A stretch of 9,095 bases of DNA from Bacteroidota bacterium (GCA_012838685.1 DUOU01000009.1:1-9095); one strand, 5' to 3'; positions 1-6,994 are shown, counted from the first letter of the stretch. The notes: generated from the sequence alone by a model not told the origin. Program-made: numbers and translations.

Positions 1-675
1 CGCCAATGCGGCGCTACATCCCGTTGACCTGAAAACCTCGCTGAAATGTTCCATCTTGCCGGCACCTCCGGAAGCTATTACGGGAATCTTTACGGCCCTG
101 GTCACCTCGCCTGTAATGTCGATTGAAAAACCTTTTTTTGTCCCGTCCCCCCGTATAGATGTAAGCAGTATCTCACCGGCGCCCAGATCTTCGACTCTTT
201 TGGCCCAGTCCACGCAATAGAGCCCCTCTATAGGGGTATTGCCACCATCCACGCAGACGTTCCATCCTTCGGTTGTGAAGTCGGTGTCTATCGCTACAAC
301 CACGCACTTGCTGCCAAACTCTTTGGCCAGTTCGGTTATCAGGGCGGGATATCTCACCGCCGCCGAGTTTATACTTATCTTGTCGGCTCCCGCCTCCAGG
401 AGTAGGGCAGCATCTTTGACGCCTGTTATGCCGCCTCCCACCGTGAACGGCAGGTTGATCCTGGCCGCTATTTTTTCCACAAGTCCGGCGAATGGCTTTT
501 TGTTTTCGTTGGTCGCCGTGATGTTCAGAAACGCCAGCTCGTCGGCCCCCTGTTCCACGTATGCCGCGGCCAGCTCCACCGGATCGCCGGCGTCGCGGAT
601 ATCCACAAAGTTGACCCCCTTGACGGTGCGGCCGTTTTTTATATCCAGACAAGGGATAATTCTCTTTTTTAACAT
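1..675 (-). CDS. hisF: Imidazole glycerol phosphate synthase cyclase subunit HisF (C-terminus outside window)
   Basis: HisF is the cyclase half of imidazole glycerol phosphate synthase. It uses ammonia from the HisH glutaminase to turn PRFAR into IGP and AICAR in the cytoplasm. The reading frame is open from ATG at 675 to the window edge (225 codons). The family is about 250 residues, so roughly 25 are missing. It starts MLKKRIIPCLDIKNGRTVKG. Both catalytic aspartates of the (beta-alpha)8 barrel are in place: D11 in PCLD and D130 in VAIDTD. The phosphate-binding strands read TVGGGI and VIASGGAGK, and the last visible residues (AALA) match the family motif before the C-terminal helix. It lies 57 bp after hisA as the last visible gene of the his operon. 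Its partner hisH is not in this window. Identification is firm. Confidence 0.95.
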   Translation of the reverse strand, partial: MLKKRIIPCLDIKNGRTVKGVNFVDIRDAGDPVELAAAYVEQGADELAFLNITATNENKKPFAGLVEKIAARINLPFTVGGGITGVKDAALLLEAGADKISINSAAVRYPALITELAKEFGSKCVVVAIDTDFTTEGWNVCVDGGNTPIEGLYCVDWAKRVEDLGAGEILLTSIRGDGTKKGFSIDITGEVTRAVKIPVIASGGAGKMEHFSEVFRSTGCSAALA

Positions 676-732
676 ATGTTTTTATTTTTTGTCTTGTTGT
701 TAAACTTACAGCTTCTTAAAAATATACCTTTT

Positions 733-1464
733 TTAACTTATCGCTCCGCTCAAAATCATCTTTTTCAACGCTTCAAGGGAGATTTTTCCTTCGTATATGG
801 CCTTGCCTATAATTACGCCCTCGCAGCCTGCCTCCAATACCTCCTCAATATCGTTCAACGATGAAATGCCGCCACTCGCTATAAGATTGACCTTCACTGT
901 TTCAAGGATTTCCTTGTAAATTTCCGTTGAGGTTCCGCCCAACATCCCATCCTTGCTCACATCGGTGCATATTGTGTATAGTATTCCTTTGCCTACATTC
1001 TCCTCGATATGGGGGATCAACTCCTTTTCGGATCTCTTTGTCCATCCATGGGTGACTATTTTACTCTCTTTGAAGTCGGCTCCCAATATTATCCTTTCAC
1101 CTCCGTAGGTCAGGAGCCATTTTTCGAACAGTTCGGTGTTGTTTATGGCCACGCTGCCCGCGGTGATTTGGCGGGCACCACATTCAAAAGCGATTCTGAG
1201 GTCATCGTCGCTACCCATTCCCCCCCCAAAATCGATTTTCAGCCCCGTTTTCGCGGCCAGTCTCTCCAACACCTTGTAGTTGGTTATTTTTTTGTTTTTT
1301 GCTCCGTCCAGATCCACCAGGTGCAGGTATTGGATTCCGTTATCCTCAAATTCCCTGGCAACCTCCAGGGGGTTTTCGTTATAGATCTTTTTGGTGTTAT
1401 AGTCCCCTTTTGTTAACCTGACGCATTTACCGTCAATTATATCTATTGCCGGTATTATTCGCAT
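733..1464 (-). CDS. hisA: ProFAR isomerase HisA
   Basis: HisA is phosphoribosylformimino-5-aminoimidazole carboxamide ribotide isomerase, a (beta-alpha)8 barrel. It carries out the Amadori rearrangement of ProFAR to PRFAR, the substrate of HisF/HisH. I chose the start at 1464 (MRIIPAIDIIDGKCVRL, 243 residues). It is preceded by GGAGA at good spacing, and it puts the catalytic aspartates at the usual family places: D8 in AIDIIDG, D130 in LGADF and D168 in CTDVSKDG. An in-frame ATG 12 bp upstream (1476) would add only MERK. Phosphate-binding signatures are visible as DFGGGMGS and LIASGGISS, with VIIGKAIYEG near the end. It follows the repeat block after hisB and precedes hisF. Length is typical. 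Confidence 0.95.
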   Translation of the reverse strand: MRIIPAIDIIDGKCVRLTKGDYNTKKIYNENPLEVAREFEDNGIQYLHLVDLDGAKNKKITNYKVLERLAAKTGLKIDFGGGMGSDDDLRIAFECGARQITAGSVAINNTELFEKWLLTYGGERIILGADFKESKIVTHGWTKRSEKELIPHIEENVGKGILYTICTDVSKDGMLGGTSTEIYKEILETVKVNLIASGGISSLNDIEEVLEAGCEGVIIGKAIYEGKISLEALKKMILSGAIS

Positions 1465-1480
1465 TTTTCTCTCCATTTAT

Positions 1481-1646
1481 CCCGTTTTATTTTCTAAAAG
1501 CTTCCCTGAAGTTTCCCGTTTTATTTTCTAAAAGCTTCCCTGAAGTTTCCCGTTTTACTTCCTAATTACTTCCCAATTACTTCCCGTTTGCTTCCCAATA
1601 CTTCCCGTTTGCTTCCCAAAAACTTCCCGTTTGCTTCCCAAAAATT
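1481..1646. repeat. Intergenic tandem repeat block between hisB and hisA
   Basis: The whole hisB-hisA gap is repetitive. There are two identical 34-bp units at 1481-1514 and 1515-1548 (beginning CCCGTTTTATTTTC), then a decayed third copy from 1549. Three shorter units of 21-22 bp (CCCGTTTGCTTCCCAA plus a short tail) follow at 1583-1603, 1604-1625 and 1626-1646, the last running over the hisB stop codon. Read in the direction of his transcription, the motif GGGAAG or a close variant (GGGAAA, GGAAG) recurs about a dozen times, mostly 10-17 nt apart. No open reading frame or strong terminator is seen in it. The pattern fits replication-slippage expansion. A role in the mRNA is possible but not shown. 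Confidence 0.9.
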
Positions 1647-2733
1647 ACAAAGTCCCCTTGGTAGAGGGCAACTGGAAATCGCCCGAAGGTTTCAGACCGT
1701 TTTTGACCGATTTGGCGAAAGCCTTGAAGATACCCTCAATCTTGTGGTGGTCATTGTCGCCTTCAGCCTTAATATTCAGGTTACATTTGGCGTTATCCGA
1801 AAACGACTTGAAAAAGTGGTAAAAAAGTTCCGTCGGAACTCCTCCCACTTCATGGCCTTTGAACTCAACCTCCCATACAAGCCAGGCTCTTCCCCCAAAG
1901 TCCACGGCCACCTGGGCCAGGCAATCGTCCATGGGCAGGGAAAACCCGTATCTTTCTATACCTTTTTTGCTTCCCATAGCTTTAACGAAAGCCTCTCCCA
2001 GCGTTATCGCGGTATCCTCTATAAGGTGGTGCGGATCAACCTCCAGATCGCCTTTAGCCCTGATAACAAGGTCTATCCCCCCATGTTTCGATATCTGTTC
2101 CAGCATATGGTCAAAAAAACCCACACCTGTGGATATCTCGCTCTTACCGCTACCGTCGAGGTTCACCTCCACGAAAATATCTGTCTCCTTAGTTTTCCTC
2201 GAAACGGAAGATTTGCGGGGCATTGCCCTTAAAAATTTATATATCTCGTTCCAGTCGGTTGTGGCCATTATCGCCCCCTCGGGCCTCTCTTTTCCCAAAA
2301 ATATCGCGCCGCAACCGAGGTTTTTGGCCAGTTCCACGTCGGTTTGCCTGTCGCCTATCACGAAAGAATTTTTCAGGTCGACGCCCTTTGCCAGGTATTG
2401 GGTCAGCATTGCCGTTCCGGGCTTGCGGTAAGGCGAATTATCGGCCGGAAAGCTTCTGTCTATGAACACCTCGGCAAACCTGGCCCCCTCACCGGCCAAA
2501 GTCTCCATAACCAGGTTATGTGCCGGCCAGAAGTTCTCTTCGGGAAACGAAGTTGTTCCAAGCCCGTCCTGGTTGGTAACCATCACCAACTCGAAATCGG
2601 TTTCGGCGGCGATCTTCGCCAGCGCCGTTATCGCTCCGGGGATAAACGACAGCTTGTCGAGACTGTCTATCTGCTCGTCGGTCGGCTCCCTGATTATGGT
2701 GCCGTCGCGGTCTATGAACAATGTTTTTTTCAT
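1645..2733 (-). CDS. hisB: Bifunctional histidinol-phosphatase / imidazoleglycerol-phosphate dehydratase HisB
   Basis: HisB is a fused enzyme for two steps: dehydration of IGP to imidazole acetol phosphate (C-terminal domain) and dephosphorylation of histidinol phosphate (N-terminal domain). Residues 1-165 are a HAD phosphatase: nucleophile and acid-base pair D8/D10 in FIDRDGT, motif II TNQDG (53-57), K104 and GD at 127-128. Residues about 181-362 are the dehydratase, with the metal-binding motifs FFDHM (H209), DPHHLIED (H235, H236, E239) and DNDHHKIE (H329, H330, E333). The 362-residue length fits the fused form. One oddity is that the zinc loop of the E. coli phosphatase domain (CPH...CDC) reads DRSFPADNSPY here (92-102), with none of the four Cys/His ligands. 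The start is 16 bp after hisC, and the stop touches the repeat block. Confidence 0.95.
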   Translation of the reverse strand: MKKTLFIDRDGTIIREPTDEQIDSLDKLSFIPGAITALAKIAAETDFELVMVTNQDGLGTTSFPEENFWPAHNLVMETLAGEGARFAEVFIDRSFPADNSPYRKPGTAMLTQYLAKGVDLKNSFVIGDRQTDVELAKNLGCGAIFLGKERPEGAIMATTDWNEIYKFLRAMPRKSSVSRKTKETDIFVEVNLDGSGKSEISTGVGFFDHMLEQISKHGGIDLVIRAKGDLEVDPHHLIEDTAITLGEAFVKAMGSKKGIERYGFSLPMDDCLAQVAVDFGGRAWLVWEVEFKGHEVGGVPTELFYHFFKSFSDNAKCNLNIKAEGDNDHHKIEGIFKAFAKSVKNGLKPSGDFQLPSTKGTL

Positions 2734-2749
2734 CTTTCTCGGATTTTAA

Positions 2750-3796
2750 TCACCTGCTTATCATCTCGTCGGCCAGCCCGTTTAGCGCCGCTATCAGGGC
2801 GTTGTTCTCCCGGGGAGTGCCTATGGTTACGCGTAAAGCGTTGTTTATGACGGAATGACGATTCCTGACAATCACCCTCCTGTCTACCAGGTATTCATAG
2901 ATCAACGTGGCGTCGTCCGTCTTCACCAGCACAAAGTTGGCGTCAGATGGATATACCCTCTCAATGATCCTGATCTTTCCCAGCTCGTCCGCCACCCGCT
3001 CCCTCTCGGATAAAATCGCCTCTATCTCTTTTTTTGTGCCCTCCGCCTCGCTGATACGGGTCATTACGGCCTCCTGGTTGGGTTTGCTGACGTTATAAGG
3101 AGGCTTGATCTTGTTGAAATAACCGATAATCTCTTTGCTTGTGAACGCCATTCCCACCCTTGCCGAAGCCAGGCCGTAAGCCTTGCTGAATGTCTGCATA
3201 ACAATCAGGTTGGGATATTTATCTATCTTTTGGTTGAAGGATTCCGCCTTGGCGAAGTCGATATAGGCCTCATCCACTATCACTATGCCCTTGAACTCCT
3301 CTATTATGTTTCCAATGACCTCGGGTCGCATCAGGTTGCCCGACGGATTGTTGGGCGAGCATATAAAGATAAGTTTCAGGTTTTTGTCGTCCAGATAAGG
3401 CTCCACCTTGTCTATGTCGATCATAAAGTGGTCATTTAGAGGAACGTTTATCATCTTCACATCGTTGATCGCGGCCGAGACGCCGTACATTCCGTAAGTA
3501 GGAGTGAAGGTCAGCGCCTTGTCTTTTCCCGGTTCGCAGAACGCGCGGAAACAGATATCAATGACCTCATCGCTACCGTTGCCCAGAAAGATATTCTCCG
3601 CGGGCACCTTTTTTAATTTGGAGATCGCCTCTTTAACCTCTCTCTGGTATGGGTCGGGGTACCTGTTCATCATACCGTAAGGGTTTTCGTTGGCGTCCAG
3701 GAAAATCCCCTCACTGCCCGAGAACTCATCGCGCGCCGACGAGTAGGGGGTCAGAAGCTTGATGTTAGGTCGAATTATATTTTCCAAGTCGAACAT
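2750..3796 (-). CDS. hisC: Histidinol-phosphate aminotransferase HisC
   Basis: HisC is a PLP-dependent fold-type I aminotransferase. It converts imidazole acetol phosphate and glutamate into L-histidinol phosphate and 2-oxoglutarate. The protein is 348 residues, normal for the family. Visible motifs in order: LDANENPYG near the N-terminus (33-41), GNGSDEVID (72-80) of the cofactor phosphate site, SPNNPSG (147-153) with N150, DEAYIDF (175-181) with D175 that contacts the PLP nitrogen, and TFSKAYGLASARVG (202-215) with K205 as the Schiff-base lysine. The C-terminal RVIVRNRHS segment includes the Arg typical of substrate binding. It starts 20 bp after hisD and ends 16 bp before hisB, so translation along the operon is probably tightly coupled. 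Confidence 0.95.
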   Translation of the reverse strand: MFDLENIIRPNIKLLTPYSSARDEFSGSEGIFLDANENPYGMMNRYPDPYQREVKEAISKLKKVPAENIFLGNGSDEVIDICFRAFCEPGKDKALTFTPTYGMYGVSAAINDVKMINVPLNDHFMIDIDKVEPYLDDKNLKLIFICSPNNPSGNLMRPEVIGNIIEEFKGIVIVDEAYIDFAKAESFNQKIDKYPNLIVMQTFSKAYGLASARVGMAFTSKEIIGYFNKIKPPYNVSKPNQEAVMTRISEAEGTKKEIEAILSERERVADELGKIRIIERVYPSDANFVLVKTDDATLIYEYLVDRRVIVRNRHSVINNALRVTIGTPRENNALIAALNGLADEMISR

Positions 3797-3816
3797 TTTC
3801 TCGAAATATTTTGTTG

Positions 3817-5106
3817 TTACTCTTTCTCCAGTGAAGCCAGTCGGATCGTCACCGCGTTTTTATGGGCCCGCAGACCCTCGGCTTCGGCCATCTTCTCCAC
3901 GGCGGGACCTATGTTTTTTATTCCTTCGGGCGTCAGTTCCTGGAAGGTTATCTTTTTCATGAAGCTCTCTATCGCCACTCCTCCCGAAACCATTGCGTGT
4001 CTGTTGGTAGGAAGTGTGTGGTTGGTACCTGACGCATAGTCGCCCGCGCTCTCGCAACTGTATTTGCCCAAAAACACCGAACCGGCATTGACAACTTTTT
4101 TGGCCAAATATCTTGGATCGGAGGTAGAAATTATCAGATGCTCGGGAGCGTAATAGTTGCTGAACTCCATACAGTCGTCAAGGCTTTTGAGGACAATGAA
4201 CAGGCTGTTGGCAAGCGCTTTCGACGCTATATCTCTCCTGGGCAGGTTGCCGAGTTGTATTTCGGTCTCAACCCCGACTTTTTCGGCAAACATGGGGCTG
4301 TCTGTTACAAGTACAACCTGGCTGTCGGCCCCATGCTCGGCCTGCGATAGCAGATCTGCCGCCACAAAAGCGGGGTCAGCATCCTTGTCGGCTATTACCA
4401 GCACCTCACTCGGGCCTGCCGGCATGTCGATCTCGGTTCCCATAAGTCTGACCATCTCCTTCGCTTTGGTGACATACTGGTTGCCGGGGCCGAATATCTT
4501 GAAGACTTTGGGTATGGTGGCCGTACCCAACGCCATCGCGGCGATAGCCTGGGCGCCGCCTACTTTGAATATCCGCGTGATACCCGATATTGAAGCGGCA
4601 TACAGGACAATCGGATTTACCGAGCCATCTTTCATGGGAGGGGTGCAGAGTATTATCTCCCCACAACCCGCTATAGTCGCCGGAACGGCCAGCATCAACA
4701 CCGTGGAGAACAGGGGAGCGGAGCCGCCGGGGATATATAAACCGACCTTTTGTATAGCGACGTTCTCCCGCCAGCACACAACACCCGGAACTGTTTCGGT
4801 TGCCCCTTCATCGGTGATCCCGCTGGAGTGGAATTTTTCTATATTGCTCTTGGCCAGCGCTATCGACTCCTTCAGCTCTTTGTCCACCATAGAGGCCGCC
4901 TTTTCAATCTCTTTGGCCGTTACCTTCAGGTCGGCCAACTCAATGGAGTCAAACATCCTTGAATATTTCAATATCGCTTCGTCGCCTTCGTTTTTGACCT
5001 CTTCAATGATCTTGCCGACAACCTTCTCGAGATCCTCTCTTTTTATTTCGGGTCTGGCGCAAAGCCCTTCCCACTCTTCCCGTACAGGATATTTTATTGT
5101 CCTCAT
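3817..5106 (-). CDS. hisD: Histidinol dehydrogenase HisD
   Basis: HisD is a zinc enzyme that carries out the last two steps of the pathway: two NAD-dependent oxidations of L-histidinol to L-histidine. The length of 429 residues is typical. Motifs seen: YIPGGSAPLFSTVLM (124-138), KVGGAQAIAAMA (181-192), FGPGNQYVTKAK (205-216), AGPSEVLVIAD (230-240), then the zinc and catalytic residues Q255 and H258 in LLSQAEHGADSQ, E322 and H323 in APEHL, D356 in AGDYASGTNH, and H414 near the C-terminus in LRAHKNAV. These correspond to the E. coli residues Q259, H262, E326, H327, D360 and H419. It lies 24 bp after hisG. Identification is firm and nothing looks damaged. Confidence 0.96.
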   Translation of the reverse strand: MRTIKYPVREEWEGLCARPEIKREDLEKVVGKIIEEVKNEGDEAILKYSRMFDSIELADLKVTAKEIEKAASMVDKELKESIALAKSNIEKFHSSGITDEGATETVPGVVCWRENVAIQKVGLYIPGGSAPLFSTVLMLAVPATIAGCGEIILCTPPMKDGSVNPIVLYAASISGITRIFKVGGAQAIAAMALGTATIPKVFKIFGPGNQYVTKAKEMVRLMGTEIDMPAGPSEVLVIADKDADPAFVAADLLSQAEHGADSQVVLVTDSPMFAEKVGVETEIQLGNLPRRDIASKALANSLFIVLKSLDDCMEFSNYYAPEHLIISTSDPRYLAKKVVNAGSVFLGKYSCESAGDYASGTNHTLPTNRHAMVSGGVAIESFMKKITFQELTPEGIKNIGPAVEKMAEAEGLRAHKNAVTIRLASLEKE

Positions 5107-5130
5107 CTCTTGTTCCGATTGGCGAATTTG

Positions 5131-5988
5131 TTAGGAAATCATCTTTTCTATCGGGATAACCAATATACCTTCAGCGCCAGCGGCCCTGAGCTTGTCTATC
5201 CTCTCCCAGAAGTCATCCTCCCTGATCACCGAGTGTATGCTTACCCATCCTTGTTCTACCAGGGGAGTTATGGTCGGACTTTTCATTCCCGGCAGCAGGT
5301 CGCATATCTTTTTTACCGCTTTTTCGGGGGCATTTAGAAGGATATATTTGTTTTCCGTGGCTCCCTTTACCGCCTTGATGCGGAAGAGAAGTTTTTCCAG
5401 TATCGCCTCTTTTCCCGCGGAGAGGTTTTTGTTCTTGATGATTACTGCCTGGCTCTTCATGATTGTCTCCACCTCCTTGAGGCCGTTGGAAAGTAGGGTG
5501 CTGCCGGAGCTGACAATATCGCAGATCCCATCGGCCAACCCAATTCCCGGAGCTATTTCAACACTGCCGCTGATCTTTTCTATTGTAGCGGTTACATTGT
5601 TCTCCCTGAGAAATTTGGAGAGTATCGCGGGATAGCTGGTGGCGATCTTTTTGTTGTTGAAGTATGTCGGTCCGCTATACTCCTCCCTATTTGGTATAGC
5701 CAGGGAGAGCCTGCATCCCGCGAAGCCGAGCTGTTCGACTATAGCTACATCCTTCTCCGACTCTAATACACCGTTTTCACCCAGAATACCTATATCGGCC
5801 ACCTGTTGCTCCACATATTGGGGAATATCATCGTCCCTCAGGAAGAGCAGTTCCATAGGAAAGTTTCTGGCTGTTGACTTGAGCACGCCTGTGCTGTTGT
5901 TTATTTTTATGCCGCACTCCTCCAGGAGTTTAAGCGAATTTTCGCTCAGTCGGCCGCTTTTTTGAATGGCTATTTTCAGTTTTTCCAT
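5131..5988 (-). CDS. hisG: ATP phosphoribosyltransferase HisG, long form
   Basis: HisG is the first enzyme of the pathway: ATP plus PRPP gives phosphoribosyl-ATP. At 285 residues it is the long form. The two-lobed catalytic region spans about 1-208, with QKSGRLSE (9-16), VADIGILGENGV (63-74) and the PRPP loop DGICDIVSSGSTL (153-165). The C-terminal regulatory domain (about 212-285) carries LLPGMKSPTITPL and ends GAEGILVIPIEKMIS. Known long forms bind histidine through this domain for feedback inhibition and need no HisZ. It is the first structural gene of the operon and sits right behind a His-codon attenuator, so both enzyme activity and transcription are probably controlled by histidine supply. 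The start at 5988 has a purine-rich AAGAGAGAAGAG just before it. Confidence 0.96.
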   Translation of the reverse strand: MEKLKIAIQKSGRLSENSLKLLEECGIKINNSTGVLKSTARNFPMELLFLRDDDIPQYVEQQVADIGILGENGVLESEKDVAIVEQLGFAGCRLSLAIPNREEYSGPTYFNNKKIATSYPAILSKFLRENNVTATIEKISGSVEIAPGIGLADGICDIVSSGSTLLSNGLKEVETIMKSQAVIIKNKNLSAGKEAILEKLLFRIKAVKGATENKYILLNAPEKAVKKICDLLPGMKSPTITPLVEQGWVSIHSVIREDDFWERIDKLRAAGAEGILVIPIEKMIS

Positions 5989-6025
5989 CTCTTCTCTCTT
6001 TTATGTCGGTGCGTACCAAGGTAAC

Positions 6026-6058
6026 AAAAAACCCGCCTGGTTTACGCACAGACGGGTT
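6026..6058 (-). terminator. Rho-independent terminator of the his attenuator
   Basis: On the minus strand AACCCGTCT (6058-6050) pairs with AGGCGGGTT (6038-6030). That makes nine pairs with one G-U, an 11-nt loop and a run of six T immediately at the 3' side (6031-6026). It lies 27 nt after the stop codon of the His-rich leader peptide and about 37 nt before the hisG start, so it should end transcription before hisG unless the alternative stem forms. Read on the plus strand there is no T run after the stem, so it works in one direction only. Confidence 0.85.
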
Positions 6059-6097
6059 AATGTAATATTTTTGGCGCACCATTGTCACCTCGCCTGT
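6048..6097 (-). promoter_or_regulatory. Antiterminator of the his operon attenuator
   Basis: Minus-strand ACAGGCGAGGT (6097-6087), inside the end of the leader peptide gene, can pair with ACCCGTCTGT (6057-6048). This gives ten pairs, including one G-U, with one bulged A at 6090. The second arm contains most of the terminator's 5' arm, so the two stems exclude each other. A ribosome that reaches the leader stop codon at 6087-6085 would cover the first arm and let the terminator form. A ribosome stalled on the early His codons (6123-6115) would leave it free. A weak upstream 1:2 stem, TCACC (6118-6114) with GGTGA (6089-6085), could complete the usual four-segment scheme. Folding was done by eye, without energy values. 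Confidence 0.75.
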
Positions 6098-6141
6098 CCG
6101 CAAGTATGAAAACGGTGATGATGTACGGTGTTTGGATACAT
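6085..6141 (-). CDS. hisL: His operon leader peptide, 18 residues with HHHRFH
   Basis: A short reading frame on the minus strand encodes MYPNTVHHHRFHTCGQAR, with its stop TGA at 6087-6085. Four of 18 residues are histidine, three of them in a row, which is the hallmark of a his attenuation leader peptide. GTAGGA lies about 5 nt before the ATG as a plausible ribosome-binding site. The frame starts about 20 nt after the likely transcription start and ends 26 nt before the terminator stem. Its last codons overlap the antiterminator arm. It acts in cis through ribosome position, and the peptide itself probably has no function. The sequence does not resemble the E. coli leader (seven consecutive His) except in principle. 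The symbol is used by analogy. Confidence 0.85.
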   Translation of the reverse strand: MYPNTVHHHRFHTCGQAR

Positions 6142-6161
6142 TTTTCCTACAAATTTCCCCA

Positions 6162-6197
6162 CAAATATAACAATATCTTTTTAATAAAAGTCCAATA
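6162..6197 (-). promoter_or_regulatory. Probable his operon promoter (Bacteroidetes type)
   Basis: The minus strand carries TATATTTG at 6169-6162, an exact match to the Bacteroidetes -7 element TAnnTTTG. The upstream element is weaker: TATTGG at 6197-6192 is only an approximate TTTG and sits 22 bp away rather than about 19-21. Transcription would start near 6155, giving a short lead into the His leader peptide at 6141. The position between the esterase stop (6230) and the leader supports it. The -33 part is uncertain. Confidence 0.55.
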
Positions 6198-6229
6198 GCG
6201 GTTTTTCCTGTTTTTTTGCGGGCCATATA

Positions 6230-6994
6230 TTAGATAAACAGCGAAGTATACGCCTCGGCCATCAGTGCCGCCCCGGCAAGCGAAGGGTGTACCCCGTCGT
6301 ATGTCCAGTAACTGCCCGGCGCCCGTTTTTGGGCCTCGTCAAATATCGACTGGAACGGTATAAAATGAGCGTTGAACATGTCGGCAATCTCTTTCGTGAC
6401 CGCCCTGTATTCGTCGAATTCAGGATACCATCTTTCATCCACGGCCCTAACTCCGGCAACGGCGAAAGGTTCGCAGATTATCAGTGTAACGTTTGGCATA
6501 GCCTCCTTTGTCCTCTCAATAAGGGCGATGTAATCGTTTTTATAAATCTCCACCGTACCGTCATAGCCAAGGTCCAGTTTATGCCAGATATCGTTTACGC
6601 CTATGAGGATGCTTAGTATGTCGGGTTTTATCTCCAGGCAGTCGGCGTCCCACCTTTCGGCCAACTGGAACACCTTGTTGCCGGAGATTCCTTTGTTAAA
6701 GAATTTCGGATTTGCCGAGGCATGTTTTTCGAGAAGGCGGCCAGCCGCCAGCATCGCGTAACCCGAGCCCAGATGTCCGGTAGTGTTGGGGCCGTCGTTC
6801 TGTTTGTTCCTTCCCGCATCGGTAATGGAGTCGCCCTGGAAGAGAATGACAGCATCTTGCTTCAAAGTTATTGGAGGGTTATCGGTAGCGGATTGACTAC
6901 AGGCCACTATCTCGGGAATGCTTATAGCCGCCAAAACTCCCAAAGAGGCTTTTTTCAGGAAGTCGCGACGATTGGTTTCGGAACTGTTTTTCAT
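6230..6994 (-). CDS. Exported SGNH/GDSL-family hydrolase with twin-arginine signal
   Basis: This is a serine esterase of the SGNH/GDSL fold, 254 residues. All four blocks are present: GDSITDAGR with nucleophile S56, the oxyanion glycine in NKGISGN (G105), N134 in IGVND, and D233/H236 in YDGVHPS. The N-terminus has NRRDFLKKA (8-16), a twin-arginine motif, followed by a hydrophobic stretch (18-31). It then reads IVAC with C32 as a possible lipid-attachment cysteine, so it may be a Tat-exported lipoprotein. Family members remove acyl groups from carbohydrates or lipids. The substrate here cannot be told, though acetyl groups on sugars are a common target in Bacteroidota. It reads towards the his operon but has its own promoter, and no function shared with histidine synthesis is evident. 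Confidence 0.9.
   Translation of the reverse strand: MKNSSETNRRDFLKKASLGVLAAISIPEIVACSQSATDNPPITLKQDAVILFQGDSITDAGRNKQNDGPNTTGHLGSGYAMLAAGRLLEKHASANPKFFNKGISGNKVFQLAERWDADCLEIKPDILSILIGVNDIWHKLDLGYDGTVEIYKNDYIALIERTKEAMPNVTLIICEPFAVAGVRAVDERWYPEFDEYRAVTKEIADMFNAHFIPFQSIFDEAQKRAPGSYWTYDGVHPSLAGAALMAEAYTSLFI

Noticed and set aside
173..652. 159-codon minus-strand frame overlapping hisF
   Set aside because: It is in another frame of the same strand as hisF. It encodes an Arg/Gly-rich low-complexity product, while the hisF frame carries catalytic D11 and D130.
1481..1646. CRISPR-like array
   Set aside because: The repeats are directly abutting or separated by a few related bases, there are no unique spacers of constant length, and no cas genes are nearby.
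1588..2232. 214-codon plus-strand frame opposite hisB
   Set aside because: It lies antisense to the hisB dehydratase domain and starts inside the repeat block. It has no recognisable domain.
4157..5134. 325-codon plus-strand frame opposite hisD
   Set aside because: It is antisense to a complete, motif-bearing hisD, and its Ser/Pro/Ala-rich product is a codon-bias shadow.
6106..6196. Plus-strand short frame starting MKTVMMYGVW opposite the his leader
   Set aside because: It is the complement of the His-rich leader, has no ribosome-binding site or neighbour on that strand, and would read against the his promoter.
5930..6226. 98-codon minus-strand frame across the hisG leader
   Set aside because: It covers the terminator and runs into hisG in another frame. 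Its product has no family features, and the short His-rich leader peptide in a different frame explains the region better.
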